64,000 nucleotides of DNA from Riptortus pedestris (Eukaryota; Arthropoda; Insecta; Hemiptera; Alydidae), in NCBI GenBank assembly GCA_019009955.1, contig CM032228.1, positions 224,447,001-224,511,000 of the forward strand. The letters are read 5' to 3'. Shown here in pieces: positions 1 to 11,406 of the stretch (position 1 is its first letter; each line of letters starts with the position of its first letter). The notes beneath the pieces are model-generated. The model saw only the letters and a list, made by a program, of their open reading frames with translations, did not search any database and was not told the DNA's origin. A program made the translations under genes and the position numbers.

Positions 1-149
1 ATACCTGAATATTTCTACTTTCTAACAGTACTTAAAAACTGCGAAATTTACGTTTTGGCTTATATTATAACCATTCCATGTAAAAATATATACAATTTAA
101 TACTTCTTCAAGAAAATGTATTAGTGATAATAGTTAAATAGTTGATAGT

Positions 150-225
150 AAACTTCATACTAAATATTGAAGAGTTCGAAATACTTAAAGGAACTTACAA
201 CTCTTCAATATTTAATACAAAGTTT
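150..225. repeat. 27-bp inverted repeat (hairpin)
   Basis: The arms at 150-176 and 199-225 are reverse complements with about three mismatches and enclose a 22-nt loop. It could be a small palindromic element or a foldback. No terminal duplication is obvious. I see nothing else in 1-349. Confidence 0.55.
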
Positions 226-349
226 GGTAACAGTAATTTTAGGCCAACATTTTTCTAATGACATTTGTTAACAGTATGGAGACATTTGAAATTTCGCAAT
301 CTCCTCTATACTTTGTCAGCTATTATTTTAGCCTTTTCTGGTTCTTAGA

Positions 350-545
350 TTAGCTAGGTGAGTTAAGCCGTTGGTCTTAATCTCACATGGCAAACATAGA
401 GTAGACTAAGGTTCAATAGGACTATATTAGTGGCAAACTCATTAAATAAAATCCTTAGTCCACCCCGACTAGAAAATAGTGATACCTTGTAGGTAACCCG
501 TCACAATTATCCTTAGTAGCACAACGTGGACGTTAATAAATTTTT
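350..545 (+). mobile_element. tRNA-derived SINE (SINE-C), degraded
   Basis: This copy matches the family seen best at 46365-46580. It has a tRNA-like head (GTGAGTTAAGCCGTTGG, then CTCACATGG), a decayed box B (AAGGTTCAATAGG), a body ending GGACGTTAATAAAT, and a T-rich end. The body (AATCCTTAGTCCACCC, GTAGGTAACCCGTC) is shared with all other copies. It has no coding capacity and would depend on LINE machinery. Confidence 0.7.
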
Positions 546-1212
546 TTTTTAAACTTTTTCGTATGTTCTTGAGATATAACTATTAATCATAAATATTAAT
601 TGCATTAAATAATATTATTAAGTACTTTTTTTAAAAAACCTAATGAAGTTTATGCAGTTATTTTAAACAATGATTATTTAAAAACACATTTTCTTAATAA
701 TAATATTCTTTTCTCAATTTCGCTTAATCAATCTGTTTGTTTTCAGATTATTTGAATGTGATTATTTTCAGGCTATTTTTGGGGACTCTGTGCACGAATT
801 TTATTTAATATCAAATATTAAATCAATTTGAACTTTTATTAGGTCTACAGTTTGACCTTGTTTCATTCGACATCGGGAATGTATTTTTAGGTCATGATTA
901 CAGTCATTGGAAAGAACATTTTTACTCTCCGCAATAATCACATTAAAATACCATCATTTATGTTGAAACTTTAGCTTGTTAAATTTTATTATCCTGGTTG
1001 ACTATTTTATTTGATATAAACAACGGCCATTAAGCCCCTGGTCACGTAGGACAGTGAGACATTGACTCTCCCAAAGAGCGACTGGTGAATGCCGACGGTC
1101 TGGCAAAGAACAGCACGGAAAAATATTTGGAACCGTAAAAGAGGAACACAAAAGGAGCTTCAGAAGCATTTTGACACCCTTATGCAGTGATAATGTAACT
1201 CTGTATATTGCC

Positions 1213-1215
<3 letters not shown>
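546..1215. other. unassigned AT-rich DNA
   Basis: No repeat of the window's main families is recognisable. 1020-1190 is richer in G and C and open on the minus strand, but I recognise no product. Confidence 0.4.

Positions 1216-1276
<61 letters not shown>
1216..1276. repeat. (TA)n microsatellite
   Basis: About 30 uninterrupted TA units. A second TA tract at 1361-1412 belongs to the 5' end of the following Helitron. Confidence 0.98.
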
Positions 1277-1281
<5 letters not shown>

Positions 1282-1350
1282 GTGGAAGAAGGAGAGGAAG
1301 GCCCAGACCTGGGCATCAATAATTGCTGAAGGCTTGCTCAGAGCTGATAA

Positions 1351-1415
<65 letters not shown>

Positions 1416-2673
1416 GTAACCTCTGTCTGTACATTGATTTTTTTCGCGAAATTTCAAGATTACTTTTCGTTTCACATGTCATAGACACCATAACTGCATT
1501 TTGTTTCTTTCATGTATGTTTGTTTGTTTGTTACCTTTTCACGCATAAACGGCTGAACCGAATTTTATGAAACTTGGTATGTGTATTACTACTAACCCAA
1601 CTTAGACTTTAGGCTATGTTAGTATTCTCTGAGACGAATAGAAATGGGGGTTATACAGGAGGCCTGAAATTAAAAATAGTGATATTTCGTTTCCTATTGG
1701 AGATTTGGCAAATATGCACATAACAAAAGTTGTTTAATTTGTTACTTAGAGAAACTTTTGTCATATACACTTTTGTCGTATACCTAATTATAAAAGCGTT
1801 ATACGATAAAAAGTGATAGCAGAAGTCAACAATTTTATTTGGCACAAAAGACTCAACCGAACTAAACCAAACTCGGTATGTGAATTGACACTAACGTCTT
1901 CCTTATAATAAGCCATTCTAACATTTCTAGGGACGGGCAGGAGTGGGGGTTATAAGGGAGGCCTGAAATTAAAAATAGTGATATTTCGTTTCCTATTGGG
2001 GGTTTTGGCAAATATGCAAATAACAAAAGTTGTTTATTTTGTTTTTTAGAGAAACTTTTGTCGTATGCACTTTTGTCGTATACCTAATTATAAAGGCGTT
2101 ATACGCCAAAAAGTGTTAGCAGAAGTCAACAATTTTATTTGGCACAAAAGACTCAACCGAGCTAAACCAAACTCGGTATGTAAATTAGCACTAACGTATT
2201 CCTTATAATTAGTCATACTAACATTTCTAGGGACGGGCAGGAGTGGGGGTTATAAGGGAGGCCTGAAATTAAAAATAGTGATATTTCGTTTCCTATTGGG
2301 GTTTCGGCAAATATGTACAAAACAAAGGTTGTTTATTTTATTATTTAGTGATATTTGCTCAACAATTCGTTGGAACTACAAGGTACCTCACCGGGAAAAA
2401 CTAATTCAAATGTATGTTACTATTTTGTGCTTAATAATTCAAATCTATGCATAATGCACAGGAAACCGGAAATATGACAAATTGGAGAACAGTGAAGTCT
2501 TGCATAAAAAAATAATTTTATTATTAAAAAATCCACAGAAACGACGGGTATTTAAACTAAACACTGGGACGGGTAAATTTCAAAATATTGTGCAAAGTAA
2601 AGCCTTGCCAAAAAAATACCATCACCATTCAGCCTCAAATGAATTCCCGAGGGAAGCCGGGTATCTGAGCTAG
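1351..2673 (+). mobile_element. non-autonomous Helitron, family Heli-B
   Basis: The element begins TC (1351) after a flanking A, followed by a TA tract and the family head (ATTGTAACCTCTGTCTGTAC). It ends with a GC-rich stretch that forms a hairpin in other copies, then TATCTGAG and CTAG (2670-2673) before a flanking T. TC...CTRR termini between A and T are the Helitron signature. The interior holds three modules of about 300 bp, marked by GGGTTATAAGGGAGGCCTGA near 1651, 1951 and 2251. No Rep/helicase frame is present, so it must be mobilised by another element. Confidence 0.75.
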
Positions 2674-2679
2674 TATTTG

Positions 2680-2735
2680 TATAAAGACCGCCACAAAGGT
2701 CCAGCGCAAACTAAGCAGACTTTTCACGTGCAGGA
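2680..2735 (-). mobile_element. HINE-A terminus fragment
   Basis: A degraded copy of the family's hairpin end (AAACTAAGCAGACTTTTCACGTG). Only the terminal 50 bp or so is recognisable. Confidence 0.45.
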
Positions 2736-2917
2736 ATTTGAATCCATTCCATTTTTTTAGGATTTTATTCCATATTCCTATCCTCTATTTCTTCCGTATT
2801 AAGAAGCCTTTGCACATACATTGGGATGGAAGTTGGAAATGATATGTGACTCAGCAACTCAAAGTAAAATTAGATATTTAGAAGTGAGTTGAAGACTAAA
2901 AGCAAATAGAAATAAGA

Positions 2918-3399
2918 TGTCCAACTCGCAGGGGCTGCATTAACTAAGCAGATTTCCCACATTTATCACGTACGTGTATTTACCTTATAACGTAAAAGTT
3001 CAATAAGAACAATATTTGGTATTTAGTCTCCAAATGAAGTGCGTCATAATACAACAGGTTATTGTTAATATGACATGAGTGAGAGTGGGGGTTTACAAAA
3101 CACCGAAGTCTAAAAAATGCAAATATCTTGGTTAGTAATGAAGATAATGAAAAACCGTATATAACAACATTTATAGAATATTACATTTGAAATACGATTG
3201 ATTGACAATTTTTCGATGCTCCTAGAAAATGAAAACAAGTTCGTTAACGGCTAACCCCCCCCCCTTCCAAAGGTCCGATTTTGCCGTTAACGAACTTGTT
3301 TCCATTTTTACATAAAACGTTTAAATATCGAGTTGGGTAACGATCAGACAAAAATTGCAAACGCGAGAGCGTTAACAGACAAGTGAATGGAAATATATA

Positions 3400-3446
<47 letters not shown>
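2918..3446 (-). mobile_element. HINE-A copy, truncated at its TA core
   Basis: It begins with a mutated hairpin end (CTCGCAGGGGCTGC, AACTAAGCAGATTTCCCAC) and continues through the long-variant body, the C-run, and AACGAACTTG...GAGTTGGGTAACGATCAGAC. It stops in a TA tract that abuts the Helitron at 3447. The far half of the element is missing. Confidence 0.65.
3231..3303. repeat. 21-bp inverted repeat inside a HINE-A copy
   Basis: The arms 3231-3251 and 3283-3303 (core AACAAGTTCGTTAACGGC) pair at 20 of 21 positions around a 31-nt loop holding the C-run. Other family copies have this motif only once, so one arm looks like an inverted duplication. Confidence 0.75.
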
Positions 3447-3447
<1 letters not shown>

Positions 3448-4800
3448 TAGCTGAGATACCCGGCTTCGCCCGGAAATTGATTTGAGGCTGAATGGTGATG
3501 GAATTTTTTTGGCAAGGCTTTACTTTGAACAATATTTTGACATTTGCCCGTCCCAGTGTTCAGGGTTAATACCCGTTGTTGACATTTGTTAATAATAAAA
3601 TTAATTTTTTATGTAAGTCTTCACTGTCCTCCAAATTGTCATATTTCCCGTCTCCTGTGCATTATGCATAGATTTCAGTTATTAAGGATAATAAATAAAT
3701 AAATATTAACATAGATTTGAATTAATTTTTCCAGGAGAGGTATCTCATAGTTCAAATTGGAATGAATTGTTGAGCATATCAATATTTCTACGAAAATTAC
3801 TTGCTCCTCACATTGTTCCTGGAGAAATGTATAAGACAAAAGTTAATCTAAATATCAAAGTAATCAGCTTTTGTTATGTGCATGTTTGTCGAAAAACAAA
3901 TAGACAATGAAATATCGCGAATTTTTATTTCAGGCCTCCCGTATAACCCCCACTCCCGTTCTAACCTAAAAATTGAAATATACCTTATAATCATGGAAGA
4001 ATTAATGCTAATTGACATACCGACCTTTTTTAAGTTCGGTTTAATCGTTAGAGCCCAATGAAATAGTTGACTCCCGCTTTAGTTTATAGTGGATATCTCG
4101 TTTATACTTTGTTAAAAGACGAAAATGAATACCACAAAGGTTACTCAAAATAACAAAATAAACAACTTTTATTATGTTTATATTTGCCGCAAAACGAATA
4201 GAAAACGAAATAGCGCTATTTTTAAATTCAGGCCTCCCTTACAACCCCCACTCCTGCCCGTCCCTAGAAATGTTGGTATGGCTTGTTAAAATGAAAGCGT
4301 TAGTGCTAATACACATACCGAGTTTTATTTATTTCGGTTGGGTCTTTTGTCCCAAATAAAATTGTTCACTTCCGCTATAGGTTTTAGCGTATATCTCGTT
4401 TATAATTCGGTATACGAAAAAAGTGTATATAACAAAAGTTACTCTAATTAACAAAATAAACAACTTTTGTTATGTTAATACTTGCCGAAAAACCAATAGG
4501 AAACGAAATATCGCTATTTTTATTTTCTGGCTTCCCTTATAGCCCCCACTCCTGTTCGTCTCAGAGGATATTAATATAGCCTAAAGTCTAAGTTAGGTTA
4601 GTAGTAAGTAGTAGTAGTAGCAAGTTTCATAAAGTTTCGTTCAGCCGTTTATGCGTGAAAAGGTAACAAGCAAACAAACAAACACACACGAAAGAAACAA
4701 AATGCAGTTATGGTGTCTATGACATGTGAAACGAAAAGTTATCGTGAAATTTCGCGAAAAAAATCAACGTACAGACAGAGGTTACTATTTTATATATATA
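3447..4800 (-). mobile_element. non-autonomous Helitron, family Heli-B
   Basis: In plus orientation it starts CTAGCTGAGATACC followed by the hairpin CCCGGCTTCGCCCGG, which is the reverse of the family's 3' end. It ends with the reversed head GTACAGACAGAGG and a TA tract near 4800. Three modules of about 297 bp are marked by CCCCCACTCC near 3940, 4237 and 4535. The TC end is not clean, so the right boundary is approximate. Confidence 0.7.
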
Positions 4801-4930
4801 ATTACGGAGATACTTCGAATTTTCAATTCCCCCCTCTTTTCCCACGCTAATTTCAGGCAGTAACTATTATAATATTTAGTTTTATATAAAAAGGTTAAAT
4901 ATTGAGACTAGTATATCATATATAAATCAA
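4801..4930 (-). mobile_element. HINE-A internal fragment
   Basis: The motif order ACGGAGATACTTCGAATTTT, C-run, ATTTCAG...TAAATATTGAG matches the middle of the family. Both termini are absent. Confidence 0.45.
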
Positions 4931-5626
4931 GTAATTCAGAACTTAAAATTATAAATGATAAATCAATAAAAAGTGAATAGTTGAATTCAAGGAAAATCCC
5001 AAGCATCGGGAAGGCCGTGCTATATAGAAATCAAGGTCCTAAACGGGTTGTAGTGAATTGAGAGTACAAAATTTATAAAAGTTCACTTCCTAAAATATTC
5101 CTAGAAAGTTATTCATAAATCATATTTGCAGCAACAATTTGTCATGGTAATGAGAGCAAAACCGTAAATAGATTCGACAGAAATCCCTGTCGAAAAGTAA
5201 CCTTGAGCCCTGCTTTATACCAGTCACGAAGTATGAATTGTGGAAAAAGCAAAAAGAATGGGGAGCGCTCTTTCCCTGGCACTTCTTCATTTCAAGTAAT
5301 ATTTGTCGAAGGATTTATGCTGACATCTTTACGTGATCTCCCTTATTTATGGCGCATTTCTTTCTCAACTTTAATATCTGTTTTACGCTGCTCTTTCTCC
5401 AACAGAGGCTGAAGGGAATTTAAGAGCAAAATAAAAGCTCCATGAGCGACTGTTGATGAAGGTGACTTCTCTTCATTATTGAAGCATTGAATCATTTCTT
5501 TATAGTGCGCGTTCAGTGTCTACTTGACTTTTTATGCTGTATTTTATTACTTAAAGAATTTCATTTTGTTTGAAATTTAAGTAAGAACCATATTCCTATT
5601 GATCAAAATAAAATGTTAAAAATACT

Positions 5627-5667
<41 letters not shown>

Positions 5668-5829
5668 ATAAAATTAATATCCTCCTCCAAGCCGATTATT
5701 GAAAACTAATATAAACAACGTACATTCATTCATCTCTTATAAATTATATAAAAAAAACAAGTATCAATAAAAAAATTATTCAATTAAATCTATATGATGA
5801 TAAACCTATGTGTAATATTGATTTTCTGG
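4931..5829. other. unassigned region with a short open frame and (CA)n
   Basis: A 69-codon frame at 5203-5412 (+) has no recognisable domain. A (CA)n tract lies at about 5630-5665. Nothing else is identifiable. Confidence 0.4.
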
Positions 5830-7220
5830 AGGATTTAATTCATTCTCTGAAAGAAATCTGAGCGAATTGGAATATTTGCCGATTTAACAAAGGCTTTTGA
5901 CTTAGTAGATCATGAAATACTACTGAGTAATTTAGAATATTATGGAATAAGTGGCATTTGTTCATGAAAATTTTCACTTTTTTCTCTGTAACCGTAGACA
6001 GAAAGTAGAAGTTGACTATATCAGTGGATATAAGATTATTTCAGAATGGCAAACAATTGCATGTGGTGTTCCCCAAGGTTCAATATTAGGTCCATTACTA
6101 TTTTTTTTAATATATAAACTATAAATATAGTAATATACTATAAATCTATTCATTAAGCTGATGACCAGTATTATTATGAAATGCACTGCCCCAGAAAAAC
6201 TGAAACAAGATGGCTCTGTTACTATTAAAGCATTGTCTGATTCGTTAACGGCTAACAAGCTATGAACGTGTCGGTCACCAATATTCTATATTTCGGTAAA
6301 CAATGATCACACTCTTCTGGACTGATCTGAATTAATAATCATGCCATCTTATCAGTTTTCATGATAAAGTTTTAAGGATTGACTTTGGACAAACGCCTTG
6401 ACTGCTTCGTTCATATTGAAGAATTGAGTAAATACCTAAATTCGCTTTGCTTCTTAAAATGTATTAAAAATATCTTCCAATGAATACTTTATTATTAATA
6501 TACTATGGATATTTCCACAGTAGTTAACGTATGGTGGTAAAGAGAACAATAAGGTTTATATATAAAATAAAGTAGAGAAACTCCTTTCGTCATCTTTTTA
6601 AGGAGCAAAAAATAATGACTTTTCCTTCAATATATATTATGAGTGAAACAAATCAGGAACTTGTTTTTTGTTTTTTAAAAAAAAAGCATAACACAAAATC
6701 ATAAAACAAAATACATGAGTGTGCTTCAAGACCCCAGCACAAACATAAATATTTCGAAAAAAACTTATCATTTTAAGGAGTAAATCTCATTAACGCTCTG
6801 CCCGAATATATCAAATCTATTAAAAAAATGTTCTATGTTTAAAAATAAATCAATGAACTTCTTGAATGATGGATGCTTTTATACACAAGATGAATACTTT
6901 CAAAAATGTTCAATTATTAAATAAAACTACTAAATATTTGTCTCAAATATCGGTCTAAAATAATTTGTGATTAGATACATTGTCTTTATAAGGTGGGAAT
7001 CATCATTTATAAAGCTTGTTATCCTTTAATAAACTTGCATTCCAACTAATAAAATAATATATGTTTTAGAGTTGTAAAAAGATTGTACATATTTAGTGTT
7101 GTATTGAGATTGTTAATGAAACTAATTTATTGTATATAATTATTTGAATTTATGAATTTTATACTATGTATTCTTAGAATTTGATCTAATTTTTTAACGA
7201 ATAAATACATAAATAAATGT
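5830..7220 (+). pseudogene. decayed non-LTR retrotransposon (reverse transcriptase remnant)
   Basis: Translation in shifting frames gives [16 protein letters not shown] (about 5880), then GVPQGSILGPLLF (about 6065), which are reverse-transcriptase motifs of CR1/Jockey-type LINEs. Further on, LPEYIKSI and FLNDGCFYTQDEYF (about 6797-6900) resemble the C-terminal tail of such ORF2 proteins. The YADD block is not readable and several frameshifts and stops are present. The likely 3' end is the AATAAATACATAAATAAATG tail near 7219. It is 5' truncated and dead. Confidence 0.7.
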
Positions 7221-7629
7221 AACTCCAATAATGTTTAAAGAATTATATTGTCATAATATTAGAAAATTGTTTATAGAAAAACAAATGACGTGTCCTATTA
7301 TGCTGTGATAACATTTAATATAAATAAACCCATTTCATTGCAGGCCTTGGCAAAGGTTATAAATTTCACACGGTGGACTCATTGAAAGTTCGGAAGAGCT
7401 AATGTAATCTTGCTTCAACATAAATGTCCAGGCACACAAGATTAGGATATTTATTAGAATTTGATTTTATTTGTGACTCCAGTAAACCCAATTATCATTT
7501 GGTATCAACTTTAAGCTATTACATCTCACGAGGAACATAAGTTGCAAGTCTCGTTTTCATGAGAATCTTGAGAAGTTTGTTACCAAAATTATGTTCAGCT
7601 CAGTTCACCTCTGTGGCAATGCCAGGGGA
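7221..7629. other. unassigned AT-rich DNA
   Basis: No coding frame or known repeat is seen. Confidence 0.4.
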
Positions 7630-7668
7630 GGGAAATGTGCTTAGTTTGCGAAGCCCTTGCGTGACAGA
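7630..7668 (+). mobile_element. HINE-A 3' end fragment
   Basis: GGGAAATGTGCTTAGTTTGC followed by GAAGCCCTTGCGTGACAG is the family's 3' end with a damaged hairpin. The rest of the element is missing. Confidence 0.55.
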
Positions 7669-8335
7669 ATATTCATAGTCTTCGGATCCTTTGACTTCCA
7701 ATAGTACGTCTACTTGGAGACTTCGTATCATTTGTAGTTCCAAGGAAAACAGCGTCCTTGACCGTGATTGGTTCGAGGGAAGAAAGGATCTCAGAAACCG
7801 GTTAGAGTGTGAAGACCCCAGCTGAGCCGTTGAAGGGTATTGCCGGGAGTTCCGCCATCTTTATTACCCACGATCATGAACTGCGCCAAAGAAATTCGGC
7901 TCCGTAGAGGTCAGCGCTAGGTGTCAGAGGTCAGGGCTGTTCCTCTTGTATTATACCTCCGTCTGTAATCACAAACTGATGAGCCTATAATAATGATGTC
8001 TTTGTTGTCCAAATCGTAAATTACAACCGTAGAAAATGTTTTCATTGCTTCGCTAGAAAGGTAAGGGTTTCGGCATTTGGACTTCAATATCCGGGAACAA
8101 AATTTTTAATCGTGTGACGAAATAAGAAAAAATCCGTAACGCAAGGGTTGCGTTGACTTAACACATTTTCCAGTTGATGGTATGACACACTAGTTATCGC
8201 TTCCCATGCCATATTCAGACTGAAAACCAGTAAGGAGGAATTACTAGCCTAATATTTGAGTTAAGAAAAAATGCAAAGAACAGCATTTGTAGAGCATCAA
8301 TAGTTTAACAAGATAAGTTCTATAAAATTTTACGA
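7669..8335. other. unassigned region, moderately GC-rich to 7960
   Basis: The stretch 7740-7960 has more G and C than its surroundings. On the minus strand it contains AAAGATGGCGGAACTCCC at about 7845-7862, which resembles a YY1/Pho-type site with an ATG, but the frame from that ATG closes after 18 codons. I cannot tell a promoter remnant from chance. Confidence 0.3.
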
Positions 8336-8420
8336 TCTGAATCATAATAGCGGAGAACTTTCAATTTTCGAATCTCCCTCCCACTCTAAATCCCTAATCA
8401 TCCATTTTTATTTGATGTAC
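8336..8420 (-). mobile_element. HINE-A internal fragment
   Basis: GAATCATAATAGCGGAGA..TTTCAATTTTCGAATCTCCC matches the segment next to the family's C-run. It is degraded. Confidence 0.4.
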
Positions 8421-8549
8421 TGCCTTTACCATTGGTCCACAAGAATTACGACTAGCTATTTTCCATTTGAGGGAATTTCTTTTTATTCTCATTACAAGTA
8501 GGATCCCGTTTGTTGTAGTCCATTTATTGCTCGTTTTGTGTAATTACAG

Positions 8550-9415
8550 TTTACCAGATTTCCTCTACGGGAAATCAGCTATTGACGTCCTATTCGAAAA
8601 AAAAAATTCCTTTTGTTGATTACTAATAGATATATTCGCATTTTAGCAGATATATCGGATCCCTTAATGATCTATACATATATTTATCTGTTAACGCTCA
8701 AGAGGTCGAAATTTTTGCTATATCGATACCAAACTCGATGTTTAATCGTTTATATGTAAAATGAAAGATCAAGTTCATTAATGGTTAAAATTTTCAAAAA
8801 TTCAAAATATTTCCGTTACTATACGTCGGATTGAAACATTGTACAGAAACAATCCTAGTAAATTCAATTTATTCTCAATCTTGAATATTAACCGAGAAAT
8901 TTGGATTTTTCAGTTTTCAGCCTTAAGCAAACCCCTACTTCTGCTCGAGTTACATAAACAATACTCTGTTATATAATAAACCATATTATTCAAAGCTTAA
9001 ATAACAAATATTATTTTCTAGAGACCATTAATATACCAGATTCATGCATGTATATTCTGATTCCCCCCCCCCACCCGTCATTAGTTCTTGAACTTCTAAA
9101 ATTCGATTGTTTGAGATAAAAATTCTTATTCATTATGAATTACAGTACTAGATATAGTAAATTGTTTTCAGCAAGACTAATATGTTATATTATGATATAT
9201 TTCAGGAATAGTTTTTCTTTGAGGTTGGCAGACCTGTTTGTTTACATTTCAGACGCTTCCCGTCAAGAGTATGATAATGATGACTGAAAGACCGTTTGTA
9301 TTTATTCACTTAATATTCACAGTGGTATTGTGTCAGCGGTATATAGATTAATCTGTTGTAAAACATCACTTAGAAAATCTGTTTAGTTAACGCAGTCACA
9401 GCGTGACGGACTTTT
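8550..9415 (+). mobile_element. HINE-A, full-length long variant without a TA core
   Basis: It opens with the palindrome CAGATTTCCTCTACGGGAAATC and closes with AAATCTGTTTAGTTAACGCAG..CAGCGTGACGGACTTT. Between them are the family body (ACCAAACTCGATGTTTAATCG, TTCCGTTACTATACGTCGGAT), and the long-variant block with TAAACAATACTCTGTTATAT and TGACTGAAAG. About 865 bp. The absence of the microsatellite shows that the TA core is not essential to the family layout. Confidence 0.75.
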
Positions 9416-10084
9416 TTTAAAGTCAACAAGGCATTTTAAGCGATGTAGTTTAATCGGTATCACCTTGACTAATAAAAATGTTGATAAGTAAATAAGAGAA
9501 AAAAAATAACAGTTATGTAAAAAATGTACGAAACACTTTACGAGGGTATCGTTAAGTTGAAATTTCATAGTGTTTCCCATGAAGAGCTAGAGTTCCCATA
9601 GTTTCTTGCGGCTAGAATGATAGTCCATACCCCAGCCTGGAGTTGGGTCCTTCCCCACCCAAACGGTGTGACTTAATTCGCGCAAACCTCAGGATGGCGA
9701 AACAACTCTTAACAAATACTCCTCGTTACTCTATTCGCCTCTTCTGAATTAATTAATACCTTAGGCCTGCTTCCACTGGAAGGGAAAGATGCGCTTCTGT
9801 AATCAGCCAATTTATGTTTATCTACGCCCCTAATCAGGACAAGGCTTATCTCTGAGGAATGCAACCAAAGATTTATAGATACTCCTTAACATCGTCCTGC
9901 CGAAAAAAAATCCCCTATGCAAGAACTGGGCCGTTATTATGTGTTTCGGAATCCTTCATGAACTGTTGTAACATTCATTTCCTTACCTGGTTATGAGAAT
10001 ATGATTTGATTAATCATACGATCGATGGAAAAAAATATGCATTTCTTGTCAATAGTTACTGCTTTGAACTAAAACATTTATTAC
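9416..10084. other. unassigned DNA
   Basis: No recognisable repeat or coding frame; 9590-9720 is somewhat GC-richer. Confidence 0.35.
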
Positions 10085-10210
10085 TTTCAGCAGATTTCCC
10101 GAAAGGGAAAATAGCTATAGAGGTCGTACATATGACGCGATTTTTGAAAAAAATGAAAATCCTGAAATGTCCATTGATCCTACTCAGGATATGATGAAAG
10201 GTCCGTTCAA

Positions 10211-10306
<96 letters not shown>

Positions 10307-10562
10307 AGAGAGAGAGAGAGAGATGTATTCTTCTCTGTTACCGTTCTAGCAGTCGTATTTTTTGTTCGATCGTTACCAAACTCGATTTTTAAACGTTTTG
10401 TGTAAAACATTCTTCAAGGGAGGGGGATTTAGAAAATTCTCAAATCTCTGTTATTATGCGTCGGATCGAAAAATTGTACCGAACCAATCTTATTGCAAAT
10501 GGAATGTACTATACATACTGATATATGCATTTATTCTCCATCTTTGATATTAACGGAGCTCA
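10085..10562 (+). mobile_element. HINE-A copy with (TA)n(GA)n core
   Basis: It begins CAGATTTCCCGAAAGGGAAA, runs through CATTGATCCTACTCAGGAT, then an AT tract (10214-10260) passing into an imperfect GA tract (10261-10321), then GATCGTTACCAAACTCGAT and AATATTAACGGAG-like sequence. The 3' end is replaced by another HINE-A copy in the opposite orientation at 10575. Confidence 0.75.
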
Positions 10563-10574
10563 TGACATATTAGC

Positions 10575-10840
10575 AAAAAGTCCGTCACGCAGGGGCAGCG
10601 TAAACTAAGCAGATTTCCCTCGCGAAATTTAGTAATAGATAAATCTACATACTGGTAACACAACACCACCGTGAATAAATACAAACGGAAATAAGAAATG
10701 GTTCATCCAATTTCAATAACCTGCCGACAGGAAGCGTTAGGTTAGAAATCTGTTGTTATATCATGAACCACATTGAATGTTTACAGTGTAATGGCGTCAT
10801 GAATTAAGATTTTGCGGACCTGAATTGAAAATATTTATTT
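10575..10840 (-). mobile_element. HINE-A 3' portion
   Basis: Starts AAAAAGTCCGTCACGCAGG with the hairpin (one mismatch), then AACTAAGCAGATTTCCC and the long-variant segment. It faces the copy at 10085 tail to tail. Confidence 0.7.
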
Positions 10841-10844
10841 CTTT

Positions 10845-11130
10845 TATACTATACTCGATATTTAACAGTATCATTACACACTAAAGATCATATTAGTTAA
10901 TGGCTGAAATTGGAGGTGGAATAGTGTGAGTTTATAGGGAGATATTTTGAAAATTCAAAATATATCACTTATTATGATTCTTATCGTAAAATGTTAAAGA
11001 ACCAATCTTGTTAAGCTATTGAAGCTTTACATTTGTTCTAGACTAGTTTATTTTTGTAACTCAATTATTAAGCGACTTATTTGTAGTTTTTTGTTTTCAG
11101 TCTCCAATAACCCCCCCCCTCTCCTACCCG
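10845..11130 (+). mobile_element. HINE-A internal fragment
   Basis: ACTCGATATTTAACAGTATC, GATCATATTAGTTAATGGCTG, GGAGATATTTTGAAAATTC and a C-run near 11110 follow the family order. Both ends are missing. Confidence 0.5.
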
Positions 11131-11202
11131 CAACCTATTAATCATAGTAATATTATAACAAAAAAAAATGGATTCGTGAACATACTACAGTGGATTGTCA
11201 TG

Positions 11203-11406
11203 GACTGAGAAAATTTACTAGTCATCTTAGAGCCGGACTGCGACCCGTCAATAGTGGCGATGAATAACCTGAAGAAGAGTGCCGTAGAGCTACCGAAAAT
11301 TAGTATAGTGAAGCATGACGTGAAGACCGCTGGAGCAGAAAGTCGGTTTGGAGATGATGAAATGATTTTAGACATACTAAGGAAATTGAAGAAAAGTGAC
11401 CTTTAG
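11203..11406 (+). other. coding-like open segment, unknown
   Basis: One plus-strand frame is open for about 67 codons and ends with TAG. It reads ENLLVILEPDCDP, then MNNLKKSAVELPKISIVKHD and ILRKLKKSDL. The residue mix looks protein-like, but I recognise no family and see no clear splice donor. It could be a decayed exon or a transposon piece; chance is also possible. Confidence 0.25.

Noticed and set aside
1208..1570. Open frames rich in Tyr-Ile repeats (also near 3400, 10250, 20200, 27300, 37800)
   Set aside because: They are translations of TA microsatellites and transposon edges, with no other coding sign.
4174..4359. A small conserved protein gene in Heli-B modules
   Set aside because: Similar frames occur because the modules are copies of one another; there is no evidence of selection on the protein.
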